Positions 1 to 8,971 of a stretch of 64,000 nt of DNA are shown one piece after another. The notes beneath the pieces were generated by a model. It did no database searches. It saw nothing but the letters and a program-made list of their open reading frames with translations, and was not told where the DNA came from. Source of the DNA: Comamonas badia DSM 17552 (GTDB lineage Bacteria; Pseudomonadota; Gammaproteobacteria; Burkholderiales; Burkholderiaceae_C); the NCBI RefSeq assembly GCF_000484635.1, contig NZ_AXVM01000002.1:372001-436000 (forward strand). The letters are read 5' to 3'. The position numbers and the translations under genes were made by a program. Each line of letters begins with the position of its first letter. Positions within the stretch are counted from its first letter, which is position 1.

Positions 1-378
1 CAGCAGCTCGATCTGCAGCTGCGGGTTCATGCGCATGAATTCCAGCACCAGCGGCGCCATCACGCGCCGCCCGAAGGCGACCGATGAGCTGATGCGCATG
101 CTGCCCTCGGCCTGGGTCTGCAGCAGCGTGCCCACGGAGCTCGCCTCATCGGCATGCAGGCAGATGAGCTTGCATTTTTCGTAGTACAGCAGGCCGATTT
201 CCGTAGCACTCACGCCATGCGTGGTGCGGTGCAGCAACCGCGCGCCCAGCTGCTGCTCCATGCGGTTGATCTGCTTGGTGGCGGCCGGCTGGCCTATGCC
301 CAGCTCCTGCGCGGCCTTGCTGAACGAGCCAAGGTCAACGATGCGGATGAAAAGGCGGATGTCCTGGATGCGGTCCAT
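1..378 (-). CDS. LysR-family transcriptional regulator (partial, N-terminal part)
   Basis: The first 126 codons are in the window; the gene runs off the left edge. The reverse-strand translation begins [20 protein letters not shown] and continues into [17 protein letters not shown], a typical LysR winged helix-turn-helix (residues about 1-60), followed by the linker helix and the start of the effector domain. It is divergent from the gcl operon with a 112-bp intergenic region holding a LysR-type palindrome, so it probably senses a glyoxylate-pathway intermediate and regulates gcl. The effector is inference; the family assignment is secure. Confidence 0.93.
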   Translation of the reverse strand, partial: MDRIQDIRLFIRIVDLGSFSKAAQELGIGQPAATKQINRMEQQLGARLLHRTTHGVSATEIGLLYYEKCKLICLHADEASSVGTLLQTQAEGSMRISSSVAFGRRVMAPLVLEFMRMNPQLQIELL

Positions 379-383
379 CGCTC

Positions 384-400
384 TATTCCATCACGGAATA
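384..400. promoter_or_regulatory. LysR-type box between the regulator and gcl
   Basis: The palindrome TATTCC-N5-GGAATA contains a T-N11-A core, the standard LysR recognition pattern. It lies only 5 bp upstream of the regulator's start codon and about 90 bp upstream of gcl, a layout that fits autorepression plus activation of the divergent operon. Which protein binds is inferred from position. Confidence 0.7.
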
Positions 401-490
401 AGCGTCATGCGCAATAGCCACCTTCCCTCCGATGGCCCGCGAAACGACGATAGCCGCCAACGCAATCCAAGTTTCCAAGGAGTAATGGCA

Positions 491-2272
491 ATGGCAAAAA
501 TGAAAGCCGCAATGGCCGCGGTGCTGGTGATGGAAAAGGAAGGCATCACGCAAGCCTTCGGCGTGCCCGGTGCCGCCATCAACCCGCTGTACGCCCAGCT
601 CAAGGAGCGCGGCACCATCGCCCATGTGCTCGCGCGCCATGTGGAAGGCGCCTCGCACATGGCCGAGGGCTATACCCGCGCAGTCGCCGGCAACATCGGC
701 GTGTGCCTGGGCACCTCGGGGCCGGCCGGCACCGACATGCTGACGGGGCTGTATTCCGCCAGCGCGGATTCGATTCCGATTCTGTGCATCACCGGCCAGG
801 CGCCGCGCGCCCGGCTGCACAAGGAAGACTTCCAGGCGGTGGACATCGCCAGCATCGCCAGGCCCGTGACCAAGATGGCCACCACGGTGCTGGAACCCGC
901 CCAGGTGCCGCGCGTGTTCCAGCAGGCGTTTCACCTGATGCGCTCCGGTCGCCCCGGGCCGGTGCTGATCGATTTGCCGTTTGACGTGCAGATGGCCGAG
1001 ATCGAGTTCGACATCGAGACCTACGAGCCACTGCCAGCCTACAAGCCGGCGGCCACGCGCAAGCAGGTGGAGAAGGCGCTCGCCATCCTGAACGAATGCG
1101 CCAGGCCGCTGATCGTCGCAGGCGGCGGCGTCATCAACGCCGATGCGGCCGATCTGCTGGTGCAGTTTGCCGAGCTCACCGGCGTGCCCGTGGTGCCGAC
1201 GCTGATGGGCTGGGGCGCCATGGCGGACGACCACCCGCTGATGGCCGGCATGGTGGGCCTGCAGACCGCGCACCGCTATGGCAACGCCAACATGCTTGCC
1301 AGCGACTTTGTGCTCGGCATAGGCAACCGCTGGGCGAATCGCCATACCGGCTCGACCGACGTGTACTGCAAGGGCAGGCGCTTCGTGCATGTGGATATCG
1401 AACCGACGCAGATCGGCCGCATCTTCGCGCCCGAGCTCGGCATCGTCTCCGACGCCAGGGCCGCGCTGGAGCTCTTCGTGCAGGTCGCCAAGGAATGGAA
1501 GCAGGCGGGCAAGCTGCGCGACTTCAGCGGCTGGGCGGATGAATGCCAGGCGCGCAAGAAGGACCTCCAGTACCTGCGCAAGACCAATTTCGACACCGTG
1601 CCGCTCAAGCCCCAGCGCGTGTACCAGTGCATGAACAATGCGTTCGACCGCGACACCTGCTATGTCTCCACCATCGGTCTGTCGCAGATCGCGGGCGGCC
1701 AGTTCCTGCATGTGTTCAAGCCGCGCCACTGGATCAACGCCGGCCAGGCCGGGCCACTGGGCTGGACGCTGCCCGCCGCTTTGGGCGTGCGCGTGGCCGA
1801 TCCCAAGCGCAAGATCGTTGCCCTCTCGGGCGATTACGACTTCCAGTTCCTGGTGGAAGAGCTCGCCGTCGGCGCGCAATTCAAGCTGCCCTACATCCAC
1901 ATCGTGGTGAACAACAGCTACCTCGGGCTGATCCGCCAGAGCCAGCGCGGTTTCGACATGGATTACTGCGTGCAGCTGGCCTACGAGAACATCAATTCGC
2001 CCGAGGTCAAGGGCTACGGCATAGACCATGTGAAGGTCGCCGAAGGCCTGGGCTGCAAGGCGATCCGCGTGCACGAGCAAAAGGAGATTGCCCCCGCCAT
2101 CCAGCAGGCCGAGGCCTGGATGGAGCAATTCCGGGTGCCGGTGGTGATCGAAGTGATCCTCGAGCGCGTGACCAACATCGCGATGGGCACGGAGATCGAC
2201 AATGTGAACGAATTCGAAGAACTCGCCGGCAGCGGCGCCGATGCCCCCACTGCCCTGGCCCTGCTGGATTGA
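491..2272 (+). CDS. gcl: Glyoxylate carboligase (tartronate-semialdehyde synthase)
   Basis: A ThDP- and FAD-binding cytosolic enzyme that condenses two glyoxylate molecules to tartronate semialdehyde and CO2. The protein is 593 aa, the length I recall for E. coli Gcl. Residue 51 is Val in RHVEGASHM, where almost all other ThDP enzymes have the catalytic Glu; this substitution is the hallmark of glyoxylate carboligases. The ThDP/Mg motif starts near Gly447 (GDYDFQF). I chose the ATG at 491 because AAGGAG at 477-482 sits 8 bp away; the in-frame ATG at 485 is only 2 bp from it. First gene of the gcl-hyi-glxR-kinase operon, 10 bp before hyi. Confidence 0.97.
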   Translation: MAKMKAAMAAVLVMEKEGITQAFGVPGAAINPLYAQLKERGTIAHVLARHVEGASHMAEGYTRAVAGNIGVCLGTSGPAGTDMLTGLYSASADSIPILCITGQAPRARLHKEDFQAVDIASIARPVTKMATTVLEPAQVPRVFQQAFHLMRSGRPGPVLIDLPFDVQMAEIEFDIETYEPLPAYKPAATRKQVEKALAILNECARPLIVAGGGVINADAADLLVQFAELTGVPVVPTLMGWGAMADDHPLMAGMVGLQTAHRYGNANMLASDFVLGIGNRWANRHTGSTDVYCKGRRFVHVDIEPTQIGRIFAPELGIVSDARAALELFVQVAKEWKQAGKLRDFSGWADECQARKKDLQYLRKTNFDTVPLKPQRVYQCMNNAFDRDTCYVSTIGLSQIAGGQFLHVFKPRHWINAGQAGPLGWTLPAALGVRVADPKRKIVALSGDYDFQFLVEELAVGAQFKLPYIHIVVNNSYLGLIRQSQRGFDMDYCVQLAYENINSPEVKGYGIDHVKVAEGLGCKAIRVHEQKEIAPAIQQAEAWMEQFRVPVVIEVILERVTNIAMGTEIDNVNEFEELAGSGADAPTALALLD

Positions 2273-2282
2273 AAGGATCGCC

Positions 2283-3062
2283 ATGCCGACATTTGCCGCC
2301 AACCTCACCATGCTCTTCACCGAGCGCCCGTTCCTCGAGCGCTTTGGCGCCGCGCGCGCGGCCGGGTTTGATGCCGTGGAGTTCCTCTTTCCCTATGCCT
2401 ACAAGCCAGAGGAAATCAAGGCGCTGCTCGAGGAATACCGCCTCCAACTCGCGCTGCACAACCTGCCCGCGGGCGACTGGGATGCGGGCGATCGCGGCAT
2501 GGCCTGCGACCCGGCCCGCACCGCCGAATTCCGCGACGGCGTGGCCAAAGCCATCGCCTACGCCAAGGCGCTGGGCGCGCCGCAGCTCAACTGCCTGGCC
2601 GGCAAGGTGCCCGCGGGCGCCGATGCGCACCAGGTGCAGCAGACCTTCGTCGAAAACCTGCGCTTTGCCGCGGGCGAGCTCAAGGCCGCCGGCCTGCGCC
2701 TGGTGATGGAGCCGATCAACACCTTCGATATTCCGGGCTTCTACCTGAACCGCACCGCGCAGGCACTGGAGGTCATCGAGCAGGTGGGCTCGGACAACCT
2801 CTTCATCCAGTACGACATCTACCACATGCAGCGCATGGAAGGCGAGATCGCCGCCACGCTGCAAAAGCAGCTCAAGCACATCGCCCACATCCAGCTCGCC
2901 GACAACCCGGGGCGCAACGAGCCGGGCACGGGCGAGCTCAACTACCGCTTCCTGTTCCAGCACCTGGACCGCATCGGCTACGACGGCTGGATCGGCTGCG
3001 AATACAAGCCGGCGGGCACCACCGAAGCCGGCCTGGGCTGGATCAAGGCCCTCACCGCATGA
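2283..3062 (+). CDS. hyi: Hydroxypyruvate isomerase
   Basis: A 259-aa TIM-barrel protein of the AP-endonuclease/xylose isomerase-like superfamily that interconverts hydroxypyruvate and tartronate semialdehyde. Visible family segments are MPTFAANLTMLFTERPFLERF at the N-terminus (21 residues of which the first 10 are the most diagnostic), MEPINTFDIPGFYL in the middle and IGCEYKP near the end; the two Glu residues in these last segments match the expected metal or catalytic carboxylates. It follows gcl by 10 bp and precedes glxR by 32 bp, so it belongs to the same transcript. Length matches E. coli Hyi. Confidence 0.95.
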   Translation: MPTFAANLTMLFTERPFLERFGAARAAGFDAVEFLFPYAYKPEEIKALLEEYRLQLALHNLPAGDWDAGDRGMACDPARTAEFRDGVAKAIAYAKALGAPQLNCLAGKVPAGADAHQVQQTFVENLRFAAGELKAAGLRLVMEPINTFDIPGFYLNRTAQALEVIEQVGSDNLFIQYDIYHMQRMEGEIAATLQKQLKHIAHIQLADNPGRNEPGTGELNYRFLFQHLDRIGYDGWIGCEYKPAGTTEAGLGWIKALTA

Positions 3063-3094
3063 CATCCGCCGCATAACCAAAGGGAATCTGCACC

Positions 3095-4000
3095 ATGGGT
3101 ACACAGCAAATCAACATCGGCTTCATCGGCCTGGGCATCATGGGCACGCCCATGGCGGGGCATCTGATCAAGGCCGGGCACAAGGTCTTTCTGCACAGCC
3201 GCGGCACGGTGCCGGGTGAACTGATGGAAGCCGGCGGCAGCGCCTGCGCCAGCGGCAAGGAGGTGGCGCAGAAGGCCGACATCGTCATCATCATGGTGCC
3301 GGACACGCCTGACGTGGGCAAGGTGCTGTTTGATGAAAACGGCGTGGCCGAAGGGCTTTCCAAAGGCAAGGTGGTCATAGACATGTCATCGATCTCGCCC
3401 GTGGAAACCAAGGAATACGCCGCAAAAATCGAAGCACTGGGCTGCGACTACATCGACGCCCCGGTCTCCGGCGGCGACGTGGGCGCGAAGAACGCCACGC
3501 TCTCCATCATGTGCGGCGGCAAGCCCGAGGTGTTCGAGCGCGTGCAGCCGGTGCTTGCCTGCATGGGCAGGAACATCACGCGCGTGGGCGGCACGGGCGA
3601 CGGCCAGACCTGCAAGGTCGCCAACCAGATCGTGGTGGCGCTGACCATCAACGCCGTCTCCGAAGGCCTGCTGTTTGCCGCGCGCGCCGGTGCCGACCCG
3701 GCCAAGGTGCGCGAGGCGCTGCTGGGGGGCCTGGCCACCTCGCGCATTCTGGAAATTTTGGGCGAACGCATGATCAAGCGCACCTTCAACCCGGGGTTCC
3801 GCATCAAGCTGCACCAGAAGGATTTGAACCTTGCGCTCACCGCCGCGCGCCAGCTCGGCCTGGCGCTGCCTGCCACCGGTACGGCGCAGCAGCTCTTTTC
3901 CGCCTGCGTGGCCCACGGCGGCGAAGGCTGGGACCACTCCGGCATGGTGCGCGCGCTGGAAAAGCTCTCCAACTTCGAGATCGGCCAGCAGGCCGGATGA
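3095..4000 (+). CDS. glxR: Tartronate semialdehyde (2-hydroxy-3-oxopropionate) reductase
   Basis: A 301-aa beta-hydroxyacid dehydrogenase reducing tartronate semialdehyde to D-glycerate with NAD(P)H. It has the Rossmann dinucleotide motif GLGIMGTPMAG near residue 11, the family signature IDAPVSGGDVGA near residue 120 and the catalytic lysine in CKVANQI near residue 170. A purine-rich AAGGGAA precedes the ATG. The last codons overlap the next gene start (ATGA at 3997-4000), implying translational coupling. The operon context favours the GlxR/GarR role over other members of the family. Confidence 0.95.
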   Translation: MGTQQINIGFIGLGIMGTPMAGHLIKAGHKVFLHSRGTVPGELMEAGGSACASGKEVAQKADIVIIMVPDTPDVGKVLFDENGVAEGLSKGKVVIDMSSISPVETKEYAAKIEALGCDYIDAPVSGGDVGAKNATLSIMCGGKPEVFERVQPVLACMGRNITRVGGTGDGQTCKVANQIVVALTINAVSEGLLFAARAGADPAKVREALLGGLATSRILEILGERMIKRTFNPGFRIKLHQKDLNLALTAARQLGLALPATGTAQQLFSACVAHGGEGWDHSGMVRALEKLSNFEIGQQAG

Positions 4001-5271
4001 GCACCATGACCGAGCGTGCGCTGATGCGTGCCATGTTCGATGCGGCCATCGCATCGGCCCAGCCGGCGCTGTGCGTGCCGCCGCACCTGCCACGGCCCGA
4101 GGACGTCAAGGGCCGGCTCGTGGTCCTGGGCGCGGGCAAGGCATCGGCGGCGATGGCGCGCGCGGTCGAGGACCACTGGCCGGGCGCGCTCACCGGCCTG
4201 GTCGTCACGCGCTACGGCTACAGCGTGCCCTGCGAGCGCATCGAAATCGTGGAGGCCGCGCACCCGGTGCCCGATGCCGCCGGGCTTGCGGCGGCAGAGC
4301 GCATGCTGGCGCTGGCGCAGAGCCTCGCGGCGGACGACGTGGTGCTGTGCCTGATCTCCGGCGGCGGCTCCTCGCTGCTGCCCCTGCCGCTGCCGGGGCT
4401 CACGCTGGAAGACAAACAGCAGGTCAGCCGCGCGCTGCTCGCCAGCGGCGCCAGCATCAGCGAGATGAACACCGTGCGCCGTCATCTTTCGGCCATCAAG
4501 GGCGGGCGTCTTGCCGCGGCCTGCCACCCGGCGCGCGTCATCACGCTGCTGCTCTCGGACGTGCCGGGCGACGCGCCGCGCGACATCGCCTCCGGCCCCA
4601 CGGTGGGCGATGCAAGCACCTGCCAGGATGCGCAGGGCATCGTGCAGCGCTACGGCATTGAGCTCCCCGCGCAGGTGCGCCAGGTGCTGGAGAGCGGCGC
4701 CGGTGAATCGGTCAAACCCGAAGATCCGCGCCTGGCAAACATCACCACCCACATCGTCGCCGCGCCGCAGCAGGCGCTGCAGGCCGCCGCCACGGTGGCC
4801 AGCCAGCACGGCTATACGCCCCACATCCTGAGCGACGCCATCGAAGGCGAGGCGCGCGATGTGGGTAAGGTACTGGCGGCGCTGGCGCTGCAGGTGGCCG
4901 AACGCGGCGAACCGTTCAAGACGCCCTGCGCCATCCTGTCGGGTGGCGAGACCACCGTGACCTTGCGGGGCAAAGGCCGCGGCGGGCGCAATGTCGAATG
5001 CCTGCTGTCGTTCGCCATCGCCGCCCGCGGCCACGCCCGCATCCACGCGCTGATGGGAGACACCGATGGTGTCGATGGCATGGAGGAAATCGCGGGCGCC
5101 GTGGCCAGCCCCGACACGCTCGCACGCGCTTTCGCCCAGGGCATCCATCCACAGCGCAGCCTGGACGCCAACGACGGCCACGGCTTCTTCGAGGCGCTGG
5201 GGGATTCGGTCATCACCGGCCCCACGCTCACCAACGTCAATGACTTTCGCGTCGTGCTCATCACCGCCTGA
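3997..5271 (+). CDS. Glycerate 2-kinase, MOFRL/TtuD family
   Basis: A 424-aa protein of the GckA/TtuD (MOFRL) family, often annotated as hydroxypyruvate reductase but in characterised cases an ATP-dependent glycerate 2-kinase. Visible are GAGKASAAMA near residue 46, the ISGGGSSLLPLPLPGLTLED segment near residue 118 and the C-terminal MOFRL motif region with GGRNVECLLSFA and GDTDGVDG. It overlaps glxR by 4 bp. A second in-frame ATG lies at 4006. Being last in the gcl operon, it would convert glycerate to 2-phosphoglycerate, just upstream of the pyruvate kinase gene that follows. Confidence 0.9.
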   Translation: MSTMTERALMRAMFDAAIASAQPALCVPPHLPRPEDVKGRLVVLGAGKASAAMARAVEDHWPGALTGLVVTRYGYSVPCERIEIVEAAHPVPDAAGLAAAERMLALAQSLAADDVVLCLISGGGSSLLPLPLPGLTLEDKQQVSRALLASGASISEMNTVRRHLSAIKGGRLAAACHPARVITLLLSDVPGDAPRDIASGPTVGDASTCQDAQGIVQRYGIELPAQVRQVLESGAGESVKPEDPRLANITTHIVAAPQQALQAAATVASQHGYTPHILSDAIEGEARDVGKVLAALALQVAERGEPFKTPCAILSGGETTVTLRGKGRGGRNVECLLSFAIAARGHARIHALMGDTDGVDGMEEIAGAVASPDTLARAFAQGIHPQRSLDANDGHGFFEALGDSVITGPTLTNVNDFRVVLITA

Positions 5272-5283
5272 GCACGATGCACC

Positions 5284-5304
5284 GCCTCACGCCTCACGCT
5301 CAAC
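5284..5304. repeat. Heptamer repeats in the pyk leader
   Basis: Three successive 7-mers, GCCTCAC, GCCTCAC and GCTCAAC, fill nearly half of the 48-bp gap between the glycerate kinase gene and pyk. The same 7-mer unit occurs, on the other strand, in the array at 37150-37214. Function unknown. Confidence 0.75.
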
Positions 5305-5319
5305 CATCACCACACCGCC

Positions 5320-6741
5320 ATGCACCGTACCCGCCGCGCCAAGATCGTCGCCACCCTCGGCCCCGCCAGCTCCAGCCCAGACATGATCCGCAAGCTGTTT
5401 CTTGCCGGAGCCGATGTGTTCCGCATGAATTTCAGCCACGGCACCAAGGAAGACCACGCCGCGCGCTTTGCCGCCGTGCGCGCGGTGGAACGTGAAACCG
5501 GCCGCCCCATCGGCATCCTGGCCGACCTGCAAGGTCCCAAGCTGCGCGTGGGCGTGTTCGAGAGCGGCCCGGTGCAGCTGCAGGCAGGCCAGAAATTCCG
5601 CTTTGACCTGGACAAGGCAGCGGGCACGGCAGAGCGCGTCAACCTGCCCCACCCCGAGATCTTTGCCGCGCTGGTGCCCGGCGCCGAGCTGCTGCTCGAT
5701 GACGGCAAGCTGCGCGTGCGCGTCGAGCGCTGCGACGCGGCATCGGCCGATACCACGGTGCTGGTCGGCGGGCGTCTTTCCGAACGCAAGGGCGTGAACG
5801 TGCCCGGCGTGGTGCTGCCCATCTCGGCGCTCACCGCCAAGGACCGCACCGACCTGGAAACCGCGCTGGAACTGGGCGCCGACTGGGTCGCGCTGTCCTT
5901 CGTGCAGCGGCCCGAAGATCTGATGGAGGCACGCCAGCTCATCAACGGCCGCGCCGGTTTGCTCGCCAAGCTGGAAAAGCCTTCCGCCATCGAACGCCTG
6001 GAAGATGTGGTGGCCGCCACCGATGCGGTGATGGTGGCGCGCGGCGACCTGGGCGTGGAGATGCCGGCCGAGCAGGTGCCGGCCATCCAGAAGCGCATCG
6101 TCAAGCTCTGCCGCAAGCTCGGCAAGCCGGTGATCGTCGCCACGCAGATGCTCGAATCCATGATCGAAAGCCCCGTGCCGACGCGCGCCGAGGCCTCCGA
6201 CGTGGCCACCGCCATCTACGACGGCGCCGACGCGGTGATGCTCTCGGCCGAATCGGCGGCCGGCAAGTACCCGGTCGAGGCCGTGACCATGATGAACCGC
6301 ATCATCGAGGGCACCGAGGCCGACACGCAGTACCGCCAGCTCATCGAAGCCTCGCAGGCCGCCGCCGAAGCGAACGCCCGCGACGTGACGCAGGCCGTGT
6401 GCTGCGCCATGCGGCGCGCCGCAGAGCTGCTGCAGGCCGACGCCATCGTGAGCTACACCAGCAGCGGCCGCACCAGCCTGCGCGCTGCGCGCGAGCGGCC
6501 CGGCTCCGCCATCCTCAGTCTGTCGCCGCACCTGGGCACCGCGCGCAAGCTGGCGCTGGCCTGGGGCGTGCATTCGGTGCACGTGGCCGACCCGGCATCG
6601 CTCGACCAGCTCGCGCCCATGGCCACCGAAGTCGCGCGCAGCCAGGGTTTCGCGCAGCCCGGCCACCCCATCGTGATCCTCGCGGGCCTGCCGTTCGGCG
6701 AAAGCGGCTCCACCAACATGATGCGCGTGGCGATCGCCTGA
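5320..6741 (+). CDS. pyk: Pyruvate kinase
   Basis: A 473-aa glycolytic enzyme that makes pyruvate and ATP from phosphoenolpyruvate and ADP. The substrate-binding segments ADLQGPKLRVG (near residue 68), LAKLEKPSAIERL with the catalytic Lys (near residue 216) and MVARGDLGVEMP (near 240) are intact, and the C-terminal allosteric domain is present. No clear Shine-Dalgarno precedes the ATG. It lies 48 bp after the glycerate kinase gene on the same strand and may be co-transcribed, which would link glyoxylate assimilation to lower glycolysis. Convergent with rarA, only 7 bp apart. Confidence 0.96.
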   Translation: MHRTRRAKIVATLGPASSSPDMIRKLFLAGADVFRMNFSHGTKEDHAARFAAVRAVERETGRPIGILADLQGPKLRVGVFESGPVQLQAGQKFRFDLDKAAGTAERVNLPHPEIFAALVPGAELLLDDGKLRVRVERCDAASADTTVLVGGRLSERKGVNVPGVVLPISALTAKDRTDLETALELGADWVALSFVQRPEDLMEARQLINGRAGLLAKLEKPSAIERLEDVVAATDAVMVARGDLGVEMPAEQVPAIQKRIVKLCRKLGKPVIVATQMLESMIESPVPTRAEASDVATAIYDGADAVMLSAESAAGKYPVEAVTMMNRIIEGTEADTQYRQLIEASQAAAEANARDVTQAVCCAMRRAAELLQADAIVSYTSSGRTSLRAARERPGSAILSLSPHLGTARKLALAWGVHSVHVADPASLDQLAPMATEVARSQGFAQPGHPIVILAGLPFGESGSTNMMRVAIA

Positions 6742-6748
6742 ACCACCA

Positions 6749-8062
6749 TCAATCGGATTCGCGCGGCGCTGCATTGGCGGCTCCTGCATTGCGGGCGCGC
6801 AGCTCCCGCAGCTTCTCGCCGATTTTGATCTCCAGCCCGCGCGGCACCGGTTCGTAAAACCCGGGCGGCGCCATGCCCTCGGGCAGGTAGGTCTCGCCCG
6901 CCGCAAATCCACCCTCCTCGTCGTGCGCGTAGCGGTAGCCCTTGCCGTAATCGAGCTGCTTCATGAGCCTGGTCGGGGCATTCCTCAGCTGCAGCGGCAC
7001 CGGCCGCGTGCCCTCTTGGGCCACCAGGGCGCGCGCCTTCTTGTAGGCGGTGTAGCCGGCGTTGCTCTTGGGCGCGACGGCGAGGTAAATCACCGCCTGC
7101 GCCAGCGCGAGTTCCCCCTCGGGGCTGCCCAGGCGCTCGTAGGTCTGCGCCGCTTCATTGGTGATCTGCATCGCGCGCGGGTCGGCCAGGCCGATGTCCT
7201 CCCAGGCCATGCGCACGATGCGCCGCGCCAGATAGCGCGGATCGGCCCCGCCGTCGAGCATGCGCACCAGCCAGTACAGCGCGGCGTCGGGGTCGCTGCC
7301 GCGCACCGATTTGTGCAGCGCGCTGATGGTGTCGTAGAACTGCTCGCCGCCCTTGTCGTAGCGGCGCATCTGCTGGCCCAGCACCTGCAGCAGCCAGGCA
7401 TCGGTGATCGTTTCCACCCGCGTCTGCTGCGCGGTGACGGCGAGCTGCTCCAGCGTATTGAGAAGCCGCCGCGCATCGCCGTCGGCATAGGCCACCAGGT
7501 GTTCGATTGCATCGTTTTCGATAGCTGGCAGCGCTTGCTGTGCCTGCGCTCGGACCACTATTTCCTTTAAATCCTCTGGCGTGAGCGGCTGCAGCACGTA
7601 CACCGTGGCGCGCGAGAGCAGCGCGCCGTTCACCTCGAACGAGGGGTTCTCCGTGGTCGCGCCGACAAAGGTGAACAGGCCGCTTTCCACATGCGGTAGA
7701 AAGGCATCCTGCTGGCTCTTGTTGAAGCGGTGCACCTCATCGACGAAGACGATGGTGCGCTGCGGCGCCAGGCCATCGCGTGCGGCTTCGGCCTGCTGCA
7801 CCGCCTCGCGGATGTCCTTCACGCCGCCCAGCACCGCGCTGATCGCGATGAACTGCGCATCAAACGCCCGCGCCATCAGCCGCGCAATGGTGGTCTTGCC
7901 GGTGCCCGGCGGCCCCCAGAGGATGCAGGAATGCGGCTGCCCCGATTCAAACGCCAGGCGCAGCGGCTTGCCCGGCCCCAGCACCTGCTGCTGGCCTATC
8001 ACCTCGGCCAGCGTGTGCGGGCGCAGGCGTTCGGCCAAAGGAACATGCGGGCTCGAATTCAT
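6749..8062 (-). CDS. rarA: Replication-associated recombination protein A (AAA+ ATPase)
   Basis: A 437-aa cytosolic AAA+ protein of the RarA/MgsA/WRNIP1 family acting at stalled replication forks. Walker A is GPPGTGKTT (near residue 50), Walker B VFVDEVHRFNKSQQD (near 105), sensor 1 ATTENPSFEVN, and the C-terminal tetramerisation region ends with PVPLQLRNAPTRLMKQLDYG. The linker between AAA+ core and lid contains a copy of a dispersed ~48-bp repeat (7513-7561) encoding the stretch QAQQALPAIEN, tolerated in frame. Divergent from the neighbouring UDG-like gene. Confidence 0.95.
   Translation of the reverse strand: MNSSPHVPLAERLRPHTLAEVIGQQQVLGPGKPLRLAFESGQPHSCILWGPPGTGKTTIARLMARAFDAQFIAISAVLGGVKDIREAVQQAEAARDGLAPQRTIVFVDEVHRFNKSQQDAFLPHVESGLFTFVGATTENPSFEVNGALLSRATVYVLQPLTPEDLKEIVVRAQAQQALPAIENDAIEHLVAYADGDARRLLNTLEQLAVTAQQTRVETITDAWLLQVLGQQMRRYDKGGEQFYDTISALHKSVRGSDPDAALYWLVRMLDGGADPRYLARRIVRMAWEDIGLADPRAMQITNEAAQTYERLGSPEGELALAQAVIYLAVAPKSNAGYTAYKKARALVAQEGTRPVPLQLRNAPTRLMKQLDYGKGYRYAHDEEGGFAAGETYLPEGMAPPGFYEPVPRGLEIKIGEKLRELRARNAGAANAAPRESD
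7513..7561 (-). repeat. Dispersed ~48-bp repeat, copy 1 (inside rarA)
   Basis: On the plus strand this copy reads TTTTCGATAGCTGGCAGCGC followed by TTGCTGTGCCTGCGCT and a CACT-ATTT tail. It aligns without gaps to copies at 13530-13577, 31340-31388 (reverse) and 35845-35892 (reverse). The shared core is ATAGCTG-N4-CGCTTG-N8-GCGCT. It is read in frame within rarA at a position that varies between RarA proteins. Confidence 0.75.
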
Positions 8063-8136
8063 GGCTGCTGGATAAGCAAGTAGTGGTGTGCACGATGGTA
8101 GCGGCCCGCTGCCTTTGCGGGCGGGACAATGCGCGC

Positions 8137-8730
8137 ATGGCTTCCCAACGATCTCTCAACCAGCTGTTGCGCGAAATCCGCGCCTGCACCGTCTGCGCCC
8201 CCTTTCTGCCGCTGGGCCCCCGGCCCGTGCTGCAGGCCGGGCATGGCGCGCGCATCCTGCTGGCCAGCCAGGCGCCCGGCATCAAGGTGCACCAGAGCGG
8301 CATCCCTTTCGACGACGCCAGCGGCCGGCGCCTGCGCCAGTGGCTGGGCATGAGCGACGCGGTTTTCTACGACCGCGAGAAAGTGGCCATCGTGCCCATG
8401 GGCTTTTGCTACCCCGGCCGCGCCGCCCAGGGCTCGGGCGACGCGCCGCCTCGCCCCGAATGCGCGCCGCTGTGGCGCAAGCGCGTGATGACCCAGCTGC
8501 CAAACATCGAGCTGACCGTGCTCATCGGCCAGTACGCCCTGGCCTGGCACCTGCCCGAGGCGCGCAAGCTGGGCGTGACCCGCGCCGTGCAGGAATGGCA
8601 GCGCTGGTGGCCGCACACCCTGGTGCTGCCGCACCCCAGCCCGCGCAACAACGGCTGGTTCAAGCACAACCCGTGGTTCGAGGCCGAGTTGCTGCCCAGG
8701 GTGCGCGAACGTGTCAGTTTGTTGCTTTGA
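8137..8730 (+). CDS. Uracil-DNA glycosylase superfamily protein
   Basis: A 197-aa protein of the COG1573-like uracil-DNA glycosylase superfamily. It has an N-terminal CTVC pair (residues about 13-16), the nucleotide-pocket segment LLASQAPGIKVHQSG where classical family 4/5 enzymes have GEAPG-type sequence, and a C-terminal HPSPRNNGW motif matching the HPSPR/HPS region of UDGs. The Ala-Pro-Gly in place of the usual acidic motif I residue suggests altered chemistry or binding only. I chose the ATG at 8137; an upstream in-frame ATG at 8083 would add 18 unconserved residues and lie inside the rarA promoter area. Confidence 0.8.
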   Translation: MASQRSLNQLLREIRACTVCAPFLPLGPRPVLQAGHGARILLASQAPGIKVHQSGIPFDDASGRRLRQWLGMSDAVFYDREKVAIVPMGFCYPGRAAQGSGDAPPRPECAPLWRKRVMTQLPNIELTVLIGQYALAWHLPEARKLGVTRAVQEWQRWWPHTLVLPHPSPRNNGWFKHNPWFEAELLPRVRERVSLLL

Positions 8731-8971
8731 GCATTTTCATTGCCGGCCGGTAATTCAAGCGTAACAACGGTCACGCGTGCAGCAGGCGGCTTTACAGGTC
8801 TTTTCACAGCCATCGAAGGCACGACCAGCCGGCAAGGCTGCTGTTACACGCCGCGTTGCTGCCGCGCAGGCGCGTTTTGATAATGGAAACGCAGCGCCGC
8901 AGCCAAACGGGAGCCGGGTGCCGCCAGGGGGTTGAGGGCTCAGCCCGCCTGCAACCACCGGGAGACTATTC
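8731..8971. other. Intergenic region upstream of the quinoprotein dehydrogenase
   Basis: This 241-bp non-coding stretch should hold the promoter of the alcohol dehydrogenase gene. A GGGAG ribosome binding site lies 8-9 bp before its ATG. I see no strong terminator for the UDG-like gene and no clear long palindrome or sigma-54 site. Confidence 0.5.

Noticed and set aside
383-2320. Long minus-strand open frame (645 codons) opposite gcl
   Set aside because: It is an antisense shadow produced by third-position GC bias; the translation is His/Ala/Gly-rich and has no family signature, whereas gcl is full length and conserved.
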